Part shown: piece after piece, positions 37,743 to 46,622 of the stretch
How the letters are laid out: each line of letters begins with the position of its first letter
How positions within the stretch are numbered: position 1 is the stretch's first letter
Origin: JABDMH01 sp965223215
GTDB taxonomy: Bacteria > Bacteroidota > Bacteroidia > Chitinophagales > Saprospiraceae
DNA length: 64,000 bases
Assembly (NCBI GenBank): GCA_965223215.1
Contig: CBDCVZ010000010.1
Location: 620,001 to 684,000 of the forward strand
Reading direction: 5' to 3'
Notes under the pieces: model-generated
What the model was told of the DNA's origin: nothing
Database searches by the model: none
Seen by the model: the letters and a program-made list of their open reading frames with translations, nothing else
Program-made: the position numbers and the translations under genes

Positions 37743-39134
37743 ATGGTAGAGCTATTTAAACCTTTACTCTTTTCTATACCATTGTTGCTGTTTGCATGCA
37801 AGTCAACCAGTGATGGAATAGCGGTAAAAAATAATTCTTCTCAACCCTGGTATGAAAGAGCTTCAGACGAAGAATTGCTTGACTCAGTGCAAAGACAAAC
37901 TTTTCGGTATTTCTGGGATTACGCCGAGCCAAACTCAGGGTTGGCCCGAGAGCGATTTCACCCTGATGGACATTACCCAATGAATGATGATCACATCGTA
38001 ACCACCGGTGGTACAGGATTTGGGGTAATGACCATCCTCCTTGGCATAGAGCGAGGATTCATTACTAGATCTCAAGGTATGCAGCGCTTGACGCGGATTG
38101 TCGAGTTTCTGGAAAATGCAGATCGCTTCCACGGTATTTGGCCTCACTGGATCGATGGTAAAACGGGAAAAGTCAAACCCTTTAGCAAAAAGGATAATGG
38201 TGGAGATGCGGTGGAGAGTGCCTTTCTCATCCAAGGATTATTATGTGTAAGACAGTATTGCAATAAGAATAACACGGAAGAAAAATTACTCGCTCAGCGA
38301 ATAGACCATCTGTGGCACGAGATGGATTGGCAATGGTATACCCGGGGAGAAAATGTATTGTATTGGCACTGGTCTCCGCAATTTGAATGGGATATGAATT
38401 TTGCAGTTCGGGGCTATAACGAATGCCTCATTATGTACGTTTTGGCGGCCTCTTCACCATCTCATCCCATCGAGGCAGCCGTCTATCATGAAGGCTGGGC
38501 AAAAGATGGGGAGATTGTGGCCCAAGATTCCTTTATGGGCTATGCGCGAATCTTGGATCATTACGATCAGGACGATTCACCGGTGGGGCCATTGTTTTGG
38601 GCGCATTACTCATATCTAGGCCTGAATCCAAAGGGGTTGCGTGATCGCTATGGTGACTATTGGAAACTAAATGTCAATCATGCGGCGATTCACTATGCAC
38701 ATTGTGTCCAAAATCCCAACGGGTACCCTGACTACGGTCCCCGGATTTGGGGTCTTACCTCCAGCTATTCAACCTTGAGAAATGGCAAACCGGGAATCGG
38801 TTATGCTGGACATCGCCCCGATCGCGATAAAGGCATCATTTCTCCCACGGCGGCCCTAAGTTCCATGCCTTATTTGCCCACGGAAAGTATCGCCGCCCTC
38901 CGCGGGTTTTACTCATATGGAGATAAGCTCTTGGGTCCAGCTGGATTCTACGATGCATTTAGTCCTCACCTAGATTTTTGGCCACAACGTTATCTGGCGA
39001 TTGATCAGGGCCCCATACCGGTCATGATTGAAAACCATCGTACTGGCCTGCTTTGGAATCTTTTTATGAGTTGCCCCGAAGTGAAAGAAGGGCTGGCTCG
39101 ACTAGATTTTAAGTGGCCAGATAACTCTGATTAG
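37743..39134 (+). CDS. GH144-like (glycoamylase-family) lipoprotein glucanase
   Basis: A 463-residue paralogue of the enzyme at 27850. The ATG at 37743, one base after the susD stop, is preferred to an earlier in-frame codon because it yields a perfect lipoprotein signal (MVELFKPLLFSIPLLLFAC). The catalytic domain follows: VQRQTFRYFWDYAEP, TTGGTGFGVMTILLGIERGF, RFHGIWPHWIDGKTGKV, DNGGDAVESAFL and AIDQGPIPVMIENHRTGLLWN. It has no type IX tail, so this copy is membrane-anchored while its sister is secreted. Characterised relatives are GH144 endo-beta-1,2-glucanases. It is translationally coupled to susD, supporting a role in processing the ligand of SusCD pair 2. Confidence 0.87.
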   Translation: MVELFKPLLFSIPLLLFACKSTSDGIAVKNNSSQPWYERASDEELLDSVQRQTFRYFWDYAEPNSGLARERFHPDGHYPMNDDHIVTTGGTGFGVMTILLGIERGFITRSQGMQRLTRIVEFLENADRFHGIWPHWIDGKTGKVKPFSKKDNGGDAVESAFLIQGLLCVRQYCNKNNTEEKLLAQRIDHLWHEMDWQWYTRGENVLYWHWSPQFEWDMNFAVRGYNECLIMYVLAASSPSHPIEAAVYHEGWAKDGEIVAQDSFMGYARILDHYDQDDSPVGPLFWAHYSYLGLNPKGLRDRYGDYWKLNVNHAAIHYAHCVQNPNGYPDYGPRIWGLTSSYSTLRNGKPGIGYAGHRPDRDKGIISPTAALSSMPYLPTESIAALRGFYSYGDKLLGPAGFYDAFSPHLDFWPQRYLAIDQGPIPVMIENHRTGLLWNLFMSCPEVKEGLARLDFKWPDNSD

Positions 39135-39781
39135 ATCGCCAGGATCCGTCCGTTGCGACCCTGGATCGACACTCGAATCTTTTCCTTATCACTTTGTTGA
39201 ATGATCATCTGGATATCGAGCTCATTAATGATTTTTTGGACCCGGTCGGCGCCGGGATGAAACAACTGGACGGATTGGAGGCGACAACCAGATTCAAGCG
39301 TGTCTGTGGGATGTGGTGAGCTACCCCAGTCGACCATAAACGGAACAAGCTCAATCACTGGATCAGCAAGAGGCTGCAAAATCTGCCAGGTCAACAAAGC
39401 TCCGCTGTTGGTCTGGCGCTGACCTTGTTGGATTGTGGACATTTGGGGGTCATATTTTTTAACAATTGCACGATCTTCCATCAGGTCCGACGACTTCAGT
39501 GCCCAACGGGTAATGGTGGGTTTGGTGATCAAATCGATTCCCATCCATCTTGGTGGTTGCACTGCTTTGTTGGAGTTGTCGATGGCGAGTAACTCTAAGT
39601 AAGTTTCTTGACCGAGATGTAGCAGGGCATTCCTAGTTCCCTGATTTGGATGGATTCCACCTAAGGAAGGTCGGACTCCCAGTTCCTTGGCCATCTCGTC
39701 ACAGGCTAAATTAAGATCTGGGACAGCGTAGACGATATGATCTATTTCTCGGGCTATTTCGAAAGGGGAGTTTGCACCCAA
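39131..39781 (-). CDS. Glyoxalase-like (VOC-fold) domain protein
   Basis: A 216-residue cytoplasmic protein starting, after a short lead, with EIDHIVYAVPDLNLACDEMAKELGV, the first beta-alpha unit of a vicinal-oxygen-chelate fold; HPNQGTRNALLHLGQETYLELLAID follows, with the metal-site-like Glu in YLELLA. This is the glyoxalase_3-type layout, with a long insertion and a second half containing PVIELVPFMVDWG and HPTDTLESGCRL. Reaction unknown. Its stop overlaps that of the GH144-like gene by four bases in convergent orientation. Confidence 0.78.
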   Translation of the reverse strand: MGANSPFEIAREIDHIVYAVPDLNLACDEMAKELGVRPSLGGIHPNQGTRNALLHLGQETYLELLAIDNSNKAVQPPRWMGIDLITKPTITRWALKSSDLMEDRAIVKKYDPQMSTIQQGQRQTNSGALLTWQILQPLADPVIELVPFMVDWGSSPHPTDTLESGCRLQSVQLFHPGADRVQKIINELDIQMIIQQSDKEKIRVSIQGRNGRILAI

Positions 39782-39971
39782 TTAAGGTCAGCTAAATAAT
39801 CGACATGGCCAAGCCGGCGTTTAGTTCTTCCTTGGATGCAACCATGCATTCTGTTGAGAGCCAGAATAATACCAGCCTGGAGATCCATAATCAGGGCCGG
39901 ACAAGAACAGATCACATAGGTAAAACAAGAAGCCCCTAGTGTTAATAAAATTTCCAATAACGCATCGAATG

Positions 39972-39987
39972 TTAATAATATTGTCAA
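39972..39987 (+). repeat. 16-base direct repeat, copy 1
   Basis: TTAATAATATTGTCAA, identical to 40108-40123 and 136 bases upstream of it. It could be a second operator allowing looping. Confidence 0.6.
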
Positions 39988-40107
39988 CTTGATGCTAAGC
40001 TTTATGGCGAAATCTTGGGATCGATAGGCATCAACCATCAAAAGGGAACGAAATTTGAAGAGATTTTGAAGATTTATGATAACTGCAATAAATGCGAAGG
40101 CATTTAG

Positions 40108-40123
40108 TTAATAATATTGTCAA
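40108..40123 (+). repeat. 16-base direct repeat, copy 2, next to the promoter
   Basis: TTAATAATATTGTCAA overlapping the expected -33 region of the promoter whose -7 element TAATTTTG is at 40130-40137. Confidence 0.6.
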
Positions 40124-40129
40124 TGTCGG

Positions 40130-40137
40130 TAATTTTG
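40130..40137 (+). promoter_or_regulatory. Candidate -7 promoter element of the XRE-cupin gene
   Basis: TAATTTTG matches TAnnTTTG exactly and lies 26 bases before the ATG at 40163. Confidence 0.5.
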
Positions 40138-40162
40138 TCCCTGTGAAGCAAATCCGGTATTT

Positions 40163-40984
40163 ATGAAGTTAGCTACAAATATGAAGTACTTGCGCCAAAA
40201 GAGGGGCTGGAGTCAAGATGACCTGGCCGAACATCTCGGTGTGAGTAGAGGTAAGATCGCTTCCTATGAATTGCGAGACGTACAACCTAGGCTACCTCTT
40301 TTAACGGAAATGGCGTCTCTTTTCGAGGTCACCGTCGATGAACTCATTGGTGGCAAGAATCTATCGAGGAGAAGTATGTCTAAGTTTGATCTTTCGGGTT
40401 CACGACCACAAGCAGGACAAGATATCACCTTGCTGAAGGAGCGGTTGAGGCATCAGTCCGATAAACTCAAACAACTGTACGAGATCATTCGCCTAAAGGA
40501 TGAGTTATTATCCGCAAAGCAGAGGCAGATAGAGTCATTGCGCAAACAAATCGGTGAGCCTGAACAAGTGCAGAGTGCAGATCTGCATTATGCTGCAGAT
40601 CACGATCAGGGAAGTTTAATTAATTGGCAAACGGTCGAAATTCCAAGTGACCGATATGTGGAATTGTCGCCGGGAATTTCGAATCGATTGATGATCTCGG
40701 CCCAAGACTTTCTCTATGGGTGGGAGAAAATCTTTGAACCAATTGCCTTACAACTAGATTTTGAGCGACAAAAAGTAATCTTAAATCGGTCGGCCAAAAC
40801 TGGTTACTTCAGTAGACATTATCACCCGGAAAAGGAGACACTCTATTGTGTTCAAGGAGCTTTCAGAGAAGTAGTGAGCAATCAAATGGTCAAGTCGGGA
40901 GAACGAATTGCTTTTGAACCTTTCCAGGCTCATGAGGTATCCTTTCTGGAGGATACCTTAATTATTTTAAGTCTCGACTTCTAA
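40163..40984 (+). CDS. XRE-family regulator with C-terminal cupin-like domain
   Basis: A 273-residue cytoplasmic transcription regulator. Residues about 4-62 are an XRE helix-turn-helix (MKYLRQKRGWSQDDLAEHLGVSRGKI broken as: LRQKRGWSQDDLAEHLGVSR, then IASYE). Residues about 88-135 are a charged coiled coil that probably dimerises the protein. Residues about 190-270 form a cupin-like barrel with HYHPEKETLYCVQGAF and GERIAFEPFQAHEVSF, where the two His clusters could bind a metal or small ligand. It probably senses a metabolite and may control itself and the barrel gene 39 bases downstream through the 16-base repeats upstream. The ligand is unknown. Confidence 0.85.
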   Translation: MKLATNMKYLRQKRGWSQDDLAEHLGVSRGKIASYELRDVQPRLPLLTEMASLFEVTVDELIGGKNLSRRSMSKFDLSGSRPQAGQDITLLKERLRHQSDKLKQLYEIIRLKDELLSAKQRQIESLRKQIGEPEQVQSADLHYAADHDQGSLINWQTVEIPSDRYVELSPGISNRLMISAQDFLYGWEKIFEPIALQLDFERQKVILNRSAKTGYFSRHYHPEKETLYCVQGAFREVVSNQMVKSGERIAFEPFQAHEVSFLEDTLIILSLDF

Positions 40985-41023
40985 TCGAACCAAACGAACT
41001 ATTTTAAATACGACACACAACTT

Positions 41024-42274
41024 ATGCGAGAGATTTCTGGATTAATAATAGTGCTACTCTGTTTGATGTCAGCGTTGTCATATGGTCAGACTTTTCCAAT
41101 GCTGGACGAGAAAATTGATATCTATGTCGAATGTGGATATTGCGATATCAACCTGATGCGATCAAAGATTAACTATGTCAATCATGTGCGTGATCAACGA
41201 GCCTCAGACATTCACGTAATGGTCAATCGACTGAGGAGTGGTGCCAATGGATTTCAGCACACCCTCAAATTTTATGGACGTGGTCCGTTCAATTCCCAAA
41301 ACTATGAGTTGTCTTTTAGTGAGTCACCCAATACCACAAGTCGGGAGCGAAATCAAAAAATCACGCAGCTGCTGGAGACGGGGTTGGTACCCTACTGGAT
41401 GCAAACACATCTTCGCGATGAAATGGAGTTTACAGTTCATCATCTTGCCGAGCACAATAACATCGACGAGAATGAACCGCATGAAGATCCGTGGAACCAA
41501 TGGGTTTTTTCGGTGGAAGCAGGTGGATCTTATGATGCCGAATCTAATACCAACGATTATCGGGCTTGGACAAGAATCAGAGCCGACCAAGTGACGGAAC
41601 TCTGGCGGGTTCGTAATTTGCTCTATGCCCGGTATGATGCACAGAGATTTGAAAGAGACGAAACTGTAATTAACAGCACGCGAGAGCGAAGTTATGCCTC
41701 AAGTAGTGCGGTAAGAAGCATCAGCGATCATCTATCGGCCGGAGTATTTGCCTCCTTATCGAGAAGCACCTACAACAATTTGGATTTGTCTACCCGGATT
41801 GCACCTGCTATTGAGTATAGTATATTCCCTTACAGTGAGGTGAACGATCGAGAGGTGACCGTGGGGTATCGATTGAGTCATTTATACCGAGATTACACAG
41901 AAGAAACTATTTTCCTGGAGGTCGCTGAGCACCTTTTTAACCATAGTTTGGTCATGGCTGCACGGTTTCGTCAACCCTGGGGTTCGCTATACGCCCAATT
42001 GGAGGGATCTCATTTTTTTCACGACATTGAACAGAACAGATTAGAATTTGAAGGATTCCTGTCTCTTAAGGTAACCAAGGGACTGTCCATCACTTTGGGC
42101 AATGAGATCGAAATCATTAATGATCAGCGTTCACTACCCGCCCGTGATATTTCGTTGGAAGAGCTACTCTTGGCCCAGCGTCAAACCGCTACAAATTTCA
42201 GAATCAATGGTGAAGTTGGATTGAGGTATACCTTTGGATCAATCTACAACAACGTGGTTAATACCCGGCTCTGA
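41024..42274 (+). CDS. Putative outer-membrane beta-barrel protein of unknown function
   Basis: A 416-residue exported protein with a signal peptide ending near SYGQ (residue 22). The N-terminal region (about 25-150) contains IDIYVECGYCDINLMRSKIN and HVMVNRLRSGANGFQHTLKFYG. From about residue 160 to the end there are alternating polar/hydrophobic segments rich in aromatic residues (WVFSVEAGGSYDAES, GVFASLSRSTYNN, GVRYTF-like GLRYTFGSIYNNVV), as in small outer-membrane barrels. I do not recognise a characterised family. It lies 39 bases after the XRE-cupin gene and is probably co-transcribed. Confidence 0.7.
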   Translation: MREISGLIIVLLCLMSALSYGQTFPMLDEKIDIYVECGYCDINLMRSKINYVNHVRDQRASDIHVMVNRLRSGANGFQHTLKFYGRGPFNSQNYELSFSESPNTTSRERNQKITQLLETGLVPYWMQTHLRDEMEFTVHHLAEHNNIDENEPHEDPWNQWVFSVEAGGSYDAESNTNDYRAWTRIRADQVTELWRVRNLLYARYDAQRFERDETVINSTRERSYASSSAVRSISDHLSAGVFASLSRSTYNNLDLSTRIAPAIEYSIFPYSEVNDREVTVGYRLSHLYRDYTEETIFLEVAEHLFNHSLVMAARFRQPWGSLYAQLEGSHFFHDIEQNRLEFEGFLSLKVTKGLSITLGNEIEIINDQRSLPARDISLEELLLAQRQTATNFRINGEVGLRYTFGSIYNNVVNTRL

Positions 42275-42310
42275 TTAGGTGCCTTTACGTTCGTAGATTA
42301 GCTGAAGACA

Positions 42311-42341
42311 AAAAAAGAACCACACCTTATGCGTGGTTCTT
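42311..42341 (-). terminator. Rho-independent terminator of the tRNA-Gly transcript
   Basis: On the minus strand AAGAACCAC (42341-42333) pairs with GTGGTTCTT (42323-42315), followed by a run of Ts. It lies 18 bases past the tRNA 3' end. It may also stop the plus-strand barrel gene. Confidence 0.8.
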
Positions 42342-42358
42342 CATGATCATTTGAGATG

Positions 42359-42431
<73 letters not shown>

Positions 42432-42614
42432 AAAAAGCGACTGCAAATATATAAAAGATCAAGTTCTTCACCTCAAAAAGCAGCTCAACTTTTGATCAAA
42501 TTAATGGTTGCACACCTCATTCCGAACTTCCATACTCCACGGGTTGGTTTTGATCTCAACACAGATAAACTTGTCGTATTTTAGGGATCGAAAAAGGAAA
42601 GACTCTCAAGAGAT

Positions 42615-44927
42615 TTGATCACAAAGAAAAAATGGTGGTTAAGTGTTTCAGTCATGCTCATTGCTATGTCTGGATGGTTTTTCTCATCATTCTTCGTACC
42701 CAAGGTCGGTTTCAATGACGAGATCCGTCCAATCCTAAATGAACACTGTTTAGGCTGTCATGGCGGGGTCAAACAACTCGGTGGTTTGAGTTTTTTATTT
42801 GAGGAGGATGCCAAAGCCAAATTGGAGAGTGATGGATATGCCATCGTACCCGGTAGGTCCCATGCCAGTTTGTTGGTACATCGAGTTAAAAGTACTGATC
42901 CCGAGATTAGGATGCCTCCGGAGGGCCCTGGCCTCGATAAGACCGAAATCAAGTTGCTGGAGCGCTGGATAGATCAAGGTGCTCCATGGGAAGTTCATTG
43001 GGCGTATGCTCAACTACCTGATTTAGAGTATTTTGAGGGCAATAATATCGACTATTACATTAATAGGTCGTTGGATGACCGTGGGATTGAGATAAGCGGC
43101 AAGGCACCAAAAACAGCGCTGTTGCGACGCCTGTCACTTGATCTAATCGGACTGCCTCCAACGGTGGAGGAAATCGAATCATTTTGTAAGGACGAGGCCC
43201 AGGATGCTTACGAGCGTCAGGTGGATCGTCTATTAGATTCACCACATTTTGGTGAGCGATGGGCAGCCATGTGGATGGATCTTGCGCGTTATGGAGATAG
43301 CCAAGGATATCAAAAAGATCCTTATCGCAGTATTTGGCGATATCGAGATTGGTTAATCGACGCCTTCAATAACAATATTCCCTTTGATCAATTTACCATT
43401 CAGCAGCTCGCAGGTGATTTACTTGACCAACCTACGGAAGACGAACTACTGGCCACAGCGTTTCATCGCAATACGATGACCAACGACGAAGGGGGAACCG
43501 ATGACGAAGAATTTAGGGTAGCGGCAGTTTTGGATCGTGTCAACACGACCTGGGAAGTATGGCAGGGCTCCTCTATGTCTTGCGTGCAATGTCACAGCCA
43601 TCCCTATGATCCATTCCTTCATGAAGACTATTACCGGTTATATGCCTTTTTTAACAATACAAAAGATGCTGACAAGAGAGATGATGCACCACTGCTGTAC
43701 ACCTACGGAAAGGCCGATCAGGACCTGATCCTGAAAATCTCTGCCCATTACGGAGTTTCTGAACCGGGGATGGAGGGCACCCCAAAGATGTCTGAAATAA
43801 GGGAGACGCTGCTTCAATTGCCTCAGATCACCTCTGAGGATTTAGCTTTGCTAGAGGGCATCAAAAAAGTTCCGACACCCATTATGGAGGATTTTCCTCC
43901 AGACTCTAGTCGTCAGAGTTTCTTATTTGAGCGAGGTAATTGGCTGGTACACGGAGCGGAGATGGCCCCAGATGTGCCAGGCAGTATGCCAAAATTAGAA
44001 AGTTCGAAAGGTCCTGGTAGGCTGGATCTGGCGCAGTGGATTGTCTCTCGAGAAAATCCGCTCACAGCCCGCGTCATCGTCAATCGATTTTGGGCAAATC
44101 TTTTTGGCAGGGGACTGGTGTCGACCTTAGAGGATTTTGGTACGATGGGCGAGCGACCGAGCCATCCTCAGCTGATAGATTGGCTCGCCACCTATTTCGT
44201 AGATGAACTAGATTGGAATGTAAAGGACTTACTAAAAATCATGGTGATGTCTGAGGTCTACCAACGGAGTTCTGCTGCCACCAAGGCTCAACTCGAAAAA
44301 GATCCGTCAAACATCTACCTCTCACATATGCCGAGAAGAAGGTTAACTGCAGAACAAATTCGAGACCAGGCGCTCAAAGTCAGTGGATTGCTATCTCAGA
44401 AAATGTATGGTCCGAGTGTGATGCCCCCACAGCCGGAGGGTGTCTGGCAGGTCATTCGCAATGTAATGAAGTGGAAGGAAAGTGAAGGCGAGGATCGATA
44501 CCGGCGCGCATTGTACACTTTTTGGCGCAAGTCAAGTCCCTACCCATCATTTGTGACATTTGACAGTCCCAGCAGGGAGATCTGTCTGTCACGGAGGATC
44601 ACCACCAATACACCCCTCCAGGCTTTGGTTACCCTTAATGATACAGTATATGTCGAGGCAGCCCGGGCGTTGGCGCAGTCCGTTATGGACGAGGGAGAGG
44701 ATCTCGAGGCCACCATAAGTAGTATGTATGAGCGTGCACTGGGACGAATGCCAAGTGAAATCACGGCTGAAATACTTACCAGACAATACTGGAATAGCGA
44801 TTCGCTGATCAGTGCTGAAGGGAAAACGAAATTAAACAATGACTCTTCAACTTTATTAAACCCGGAAGCGCTTACAACCGTGGCAAATGTGATCATGAAC
44901 CTAGACGAATATCTAGTGATTGAGTAA
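42615..44927 (+). CDS. Planctomycete-type cytochrome C / DUF1549 / DUF1553 protein
   Basis: A 770-residue protein starting at a TTG (no in-frame ATG precedes the hydrophobic anchor WWLSVSVMLIAMSGWFF). Residues about 33-120 form the planctomycete cytochrome C-like domain with the haem-binding motif CLGCHG. DUF1549 follows (about 135-345, LLRRLSLDLIGLPPT, HFGERWAAMWMDLARY, and a second CxxCH in SCVQCHSHPYDP), then DUF1553 (about 480-740, RLDLAQWIVSRENPLTARVIVNR broken as RVIVNRFWANLFGRGLV, and TNTPLQALVTLND). Proteins of this layout sit beside sulfatases and DUF1501 genes in planctomycetes and related marine bacteria; they are thought to be periplasmic and redox-active but their reaction is not established. 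The DUF1501 gene starts two bases after its stop. Confidence 0.88.
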   Translation: MITKKKWWLSVSVMLIAMSGWFFSSFFVPKVGFNDEIRPILNEHCLGCHGGVKQLGGLSFLFEEDAKAKLESDGYAIVPGRSHASLLVHRVKSTDPEIRMPPEGPGLDKTEIKLLERWIDQGAPWEVHWAYAQLPDLEYFEGNNIDYYINRSLDDRGIEISGKAPKTALLRRLSLDLIGLPPTVEEIESFCKDEAQDAYERQVDRLLDSPHFGERWAAMWMDLARYGDSQGYQKDPYRSIWRYRDWLIDAFNNNIPFDQFTIQQLAGDLLDQPTEDELLATAFHRNTMTNDEGGTDDEEFRVAAVLDRVNTTWEVWQGSSMSCVQCHSHPYDPFLHEDYYRLYAFFNNTKDADKRDDAPLLYTYGKADQDLILKISAHYGVSEPGMEGTPKMSEIRETLLQLPQITSEDLALLEGIKKVPTPIMEDFPPDSSRQSFLFERGNWLVHGAEMAPDVPGSMPKLESSKGPGRLDLAQWIVSRENPLTARVIVNRFWANLFGRGLVSTLEDFGTMGERPSHPQLIDWLATYFVDELDWNVKDLLKIMVMSEVYQRSSAATKAQLEKDPSNIYLSHMPRRRLTAEQIRDQALKVSGLLSQKMYGPSVMPPQPEGVWQVIRNVMKWKESEGEDRYRRALYTFWRKSSPYPSFVTFDSPSREICLSRRITTNTPLQALVTLNDTVYVEAARALAQSVMDEGEDLEATISSMYERALGRMPSEITAEILTRQYWNSDSLISAEGKTKLNNDSSTLLNPEALTTVANVIMNLDEYLVIE

Positions 44928-44929
44928 TC

Positions 44930-46423
44930 ATGGAAAAACTAAAAGAAGAACTCCTAGCCAATTTTGATCGAGATCTTACTCGGCGTCATTTCCTACGCAA
45001 AGGAGGATTGAGTTTGGGCGCGATGGCTTTGGCCACACTAACTGGCTGTAAACGGGCAGCAAACCACGAGCTTCGCAGTTTGAAGAAGGGCATTGATCTT
45101 GCCAACCCTTTGCAGGAACGGCTTCCTGAGGCCTTTGGTCGAGCGAAACAGGTCATCTTTTTGCACATGGCTGGTGCTCCCTCTCAACTGGAATTGTTTG
45201 AATACAAACCGACCTTACAAAGGTTAGATGGACTCGATTGTCCAGATTCGCTGCTGGCTGGCAAAAGATTTGCCTTCATCGAAGGGGTACCCAAGATGTT
45301 AGGCCATCAGAGTACCTTTAGGAAGTATGGACAGACGGGAAGCATCGTCTCTAACCATCTGCCACATTTTACCAAGATTGTCGACGACGTAGCCTTTTTG
45401 CGTGCCATGCAGACTGATGAATTTAATCATGCACCTGCACAACTCTTTATGCATTCAGGCCATAATCGGATTGGGAGGCCTAGTATCGGTTCATGGGTTA
45501 CCTATGGTCTGGGATCTGAAAATCGAGATCTACCCGGCTTTGTGGTACTGGTTTCCGGTCAGTCTGCACCAAGTGGCGGTAAAAGTCTCTGGGGCAGTGG
45601 ATTTTTGCCTTCCGTTTTTCAAGGTGTGCAATGCCGTTCATCGGGCGAGCCAGTTCTCTACGTGAGAAATCCCAAAGGGATGAGTCGCGATCTACGCAAG
45701 CAAACCATTGAATCGATCAATGAACTTAACCGACTTCGATATGAGGAGGTCAATGATCCTGAAATAATTACACGCATCTCTCAGTATGAGATGGCTTTTA
45801 AAATGCAGATGACCGTACCAGAGGTGATGGACATCTCCGATGAACCAGATTATATCCATCAATTATACGGTACCGAACCTGGCAAGGCCACATTTGCTAA
45901 TAATTGCCTGTTGGCCAGACGCTTGGCAGAGAAAGGAGTGAGATTCATCCAACTGTTTCACCGAGGTTGGGACTCGCACGGCAGCAATGCTTTTGAGGCA
46001 TTGAACATCGGTTTTGTTAAGCGGTGCAAAGAGGTGGATCAAGCCATGACCGCTCTTGTGACCGATCTGAAGCAACGAGGGATGCTCGATGACACACTGG
46101 TTGTATGGGGAGGTGAGTTTGGACGCACGCCGATGCTGGAAAATAGGGGAGGTGTTTCTAATCCTTTTGCCGGCCGAGACCACCATATTGAAGCCTTTAC
46201 CATGTGGGCTACCGGAGGTGGAATCAAATCCGGTATTAGCTACGGAGAAACGGATGAAATTGGCTATGCTGCGACCAAAGATGCCATTCATGTGCACGAT
46301 CTACAGGCCACCATTCTTCATCAACTTGGCATAGACCATGAAAAACTCACCTATCGATTTCAAGGACGTGATTTTAGATTAACCGACGTACACGGTCACG
46401 TAGTGCAAGATATTCTGGTTTGA
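44930..46423 (+). CDS. DUF1501 protein with Tat-type signal
   Basis: A 497-residue exported protein. The N-terminus has a twin-arginine-like motif (TRRHFLRKGG, residues 17-26), a hydrophobic stretch and a lipobox-like LTGC, suggesting folding in the cytoplasm before export and possible lipid anchoring. The body is DUF1501, related to the alkaline-phosphatase/sulfatase superfamily: FLHMAGAPSQLELFEYKP, RPSIGSWVTYGLG, LFHRGWDSHG and WGGEFGRTPM are typical. It forms a two-gene unit with the preceding DUF1549/DUF1553 gene, the standard partnership. The natural substrate is not known; a role in breaking down sulfated or otherwise substituted organic matter is inference. Confidence 0.88.
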   Translation: MEKLKEELLANFDRDLTRRHFLRKGGLSLGAMALATLTGCKRAANHELRSLKKGIDLANPLQERLPEAFGRAKQVIFLHMAGAPSQLELFEYKPTLQRLDGLDCPDSLLAGKRFAFIEGVPKMLGHQSTFRKYGQTGSIVSNHLPHFTKIVDDVAFLRAMQTDEFNHAPAQLFMHSGHNRIGRPSIGSWVTYGLGSENRDLPGFVVLVSGQSAPSGGKSLWGSGFLPSVFQGVQCRSSGEPVLYVRNPKGMSRDLRKQTIESINELNRLRYEEVNDPEIITRISQYEMAFKMQMTVPEVMDISDEPDYIHQLYGTEPGKATFANNCLLARRLAEKGVRFIQLFHRGWDSHGSNAFEALNIGFVKRCKEVDQAMTALVTDLKQRGMLDDTLVVWGGEFGRTPMLENRGGVSNPFAGRDHHIEAFTMWATGGGIKSGISYGETDEIGYAATKDAIHVHDLQATILHQLGIDHEKLTYRFQGRDFRLTDVHGHVVQDILV

Positions 46424-46622
46424 CCATGATTTGCAAAGTCACGCTCAAGGCTTGGAGGTACAGTTGTTTCAACATATAGGGTACATAGGGTCTCAACCCA
46501 ATAAGTTTATCAGACTCTAAAAACATAGGTCAGCCAATGGCTTCAAAAAAGGATTCATACCTGCGCCTTTGCATGGCTCAAAACCAATGATGGAACAGAC
46601 TTGGTCCGTTTCTTTTAGACAT

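Larger units (their letters stand above)
39782..40162. promoter_or_regulatory. AT-rich regulatory gap with two 16-base direct repeats
   Basis: TTAATAATATTGTCAA occurs exactly at 39972-39987 and again at 40108-40123. The second copy ends seven bases before TAATTTTG (40130-40137), an exact -7 consensus match 26 bases upstream of the XRE-cupin start. The arrangement fits an operator overlapping the promoter, possibly for autoregulation. A 95-codon minus-strand frame here has no protein-like features and is not called. Confidence 0.5.

Noticed and set aside
39754..40041. 95-codon minus-strand frame overlapping the glyoxalase-like start
   Set aside because: It overlaps a real gene, has no family features and covers the repeat-bearing regulatory gap.
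41324..41590. Opposite-strand frame inside the barrel gene
   Set aside because: Shadow of the coding strand, with low-complexity composition and no start context.
46424..46622. Regulatory element between the DUF1501 and SGNH genes
   Set aside because: The 199 bases show no convincing hairpin, repeat or consensus promoter.
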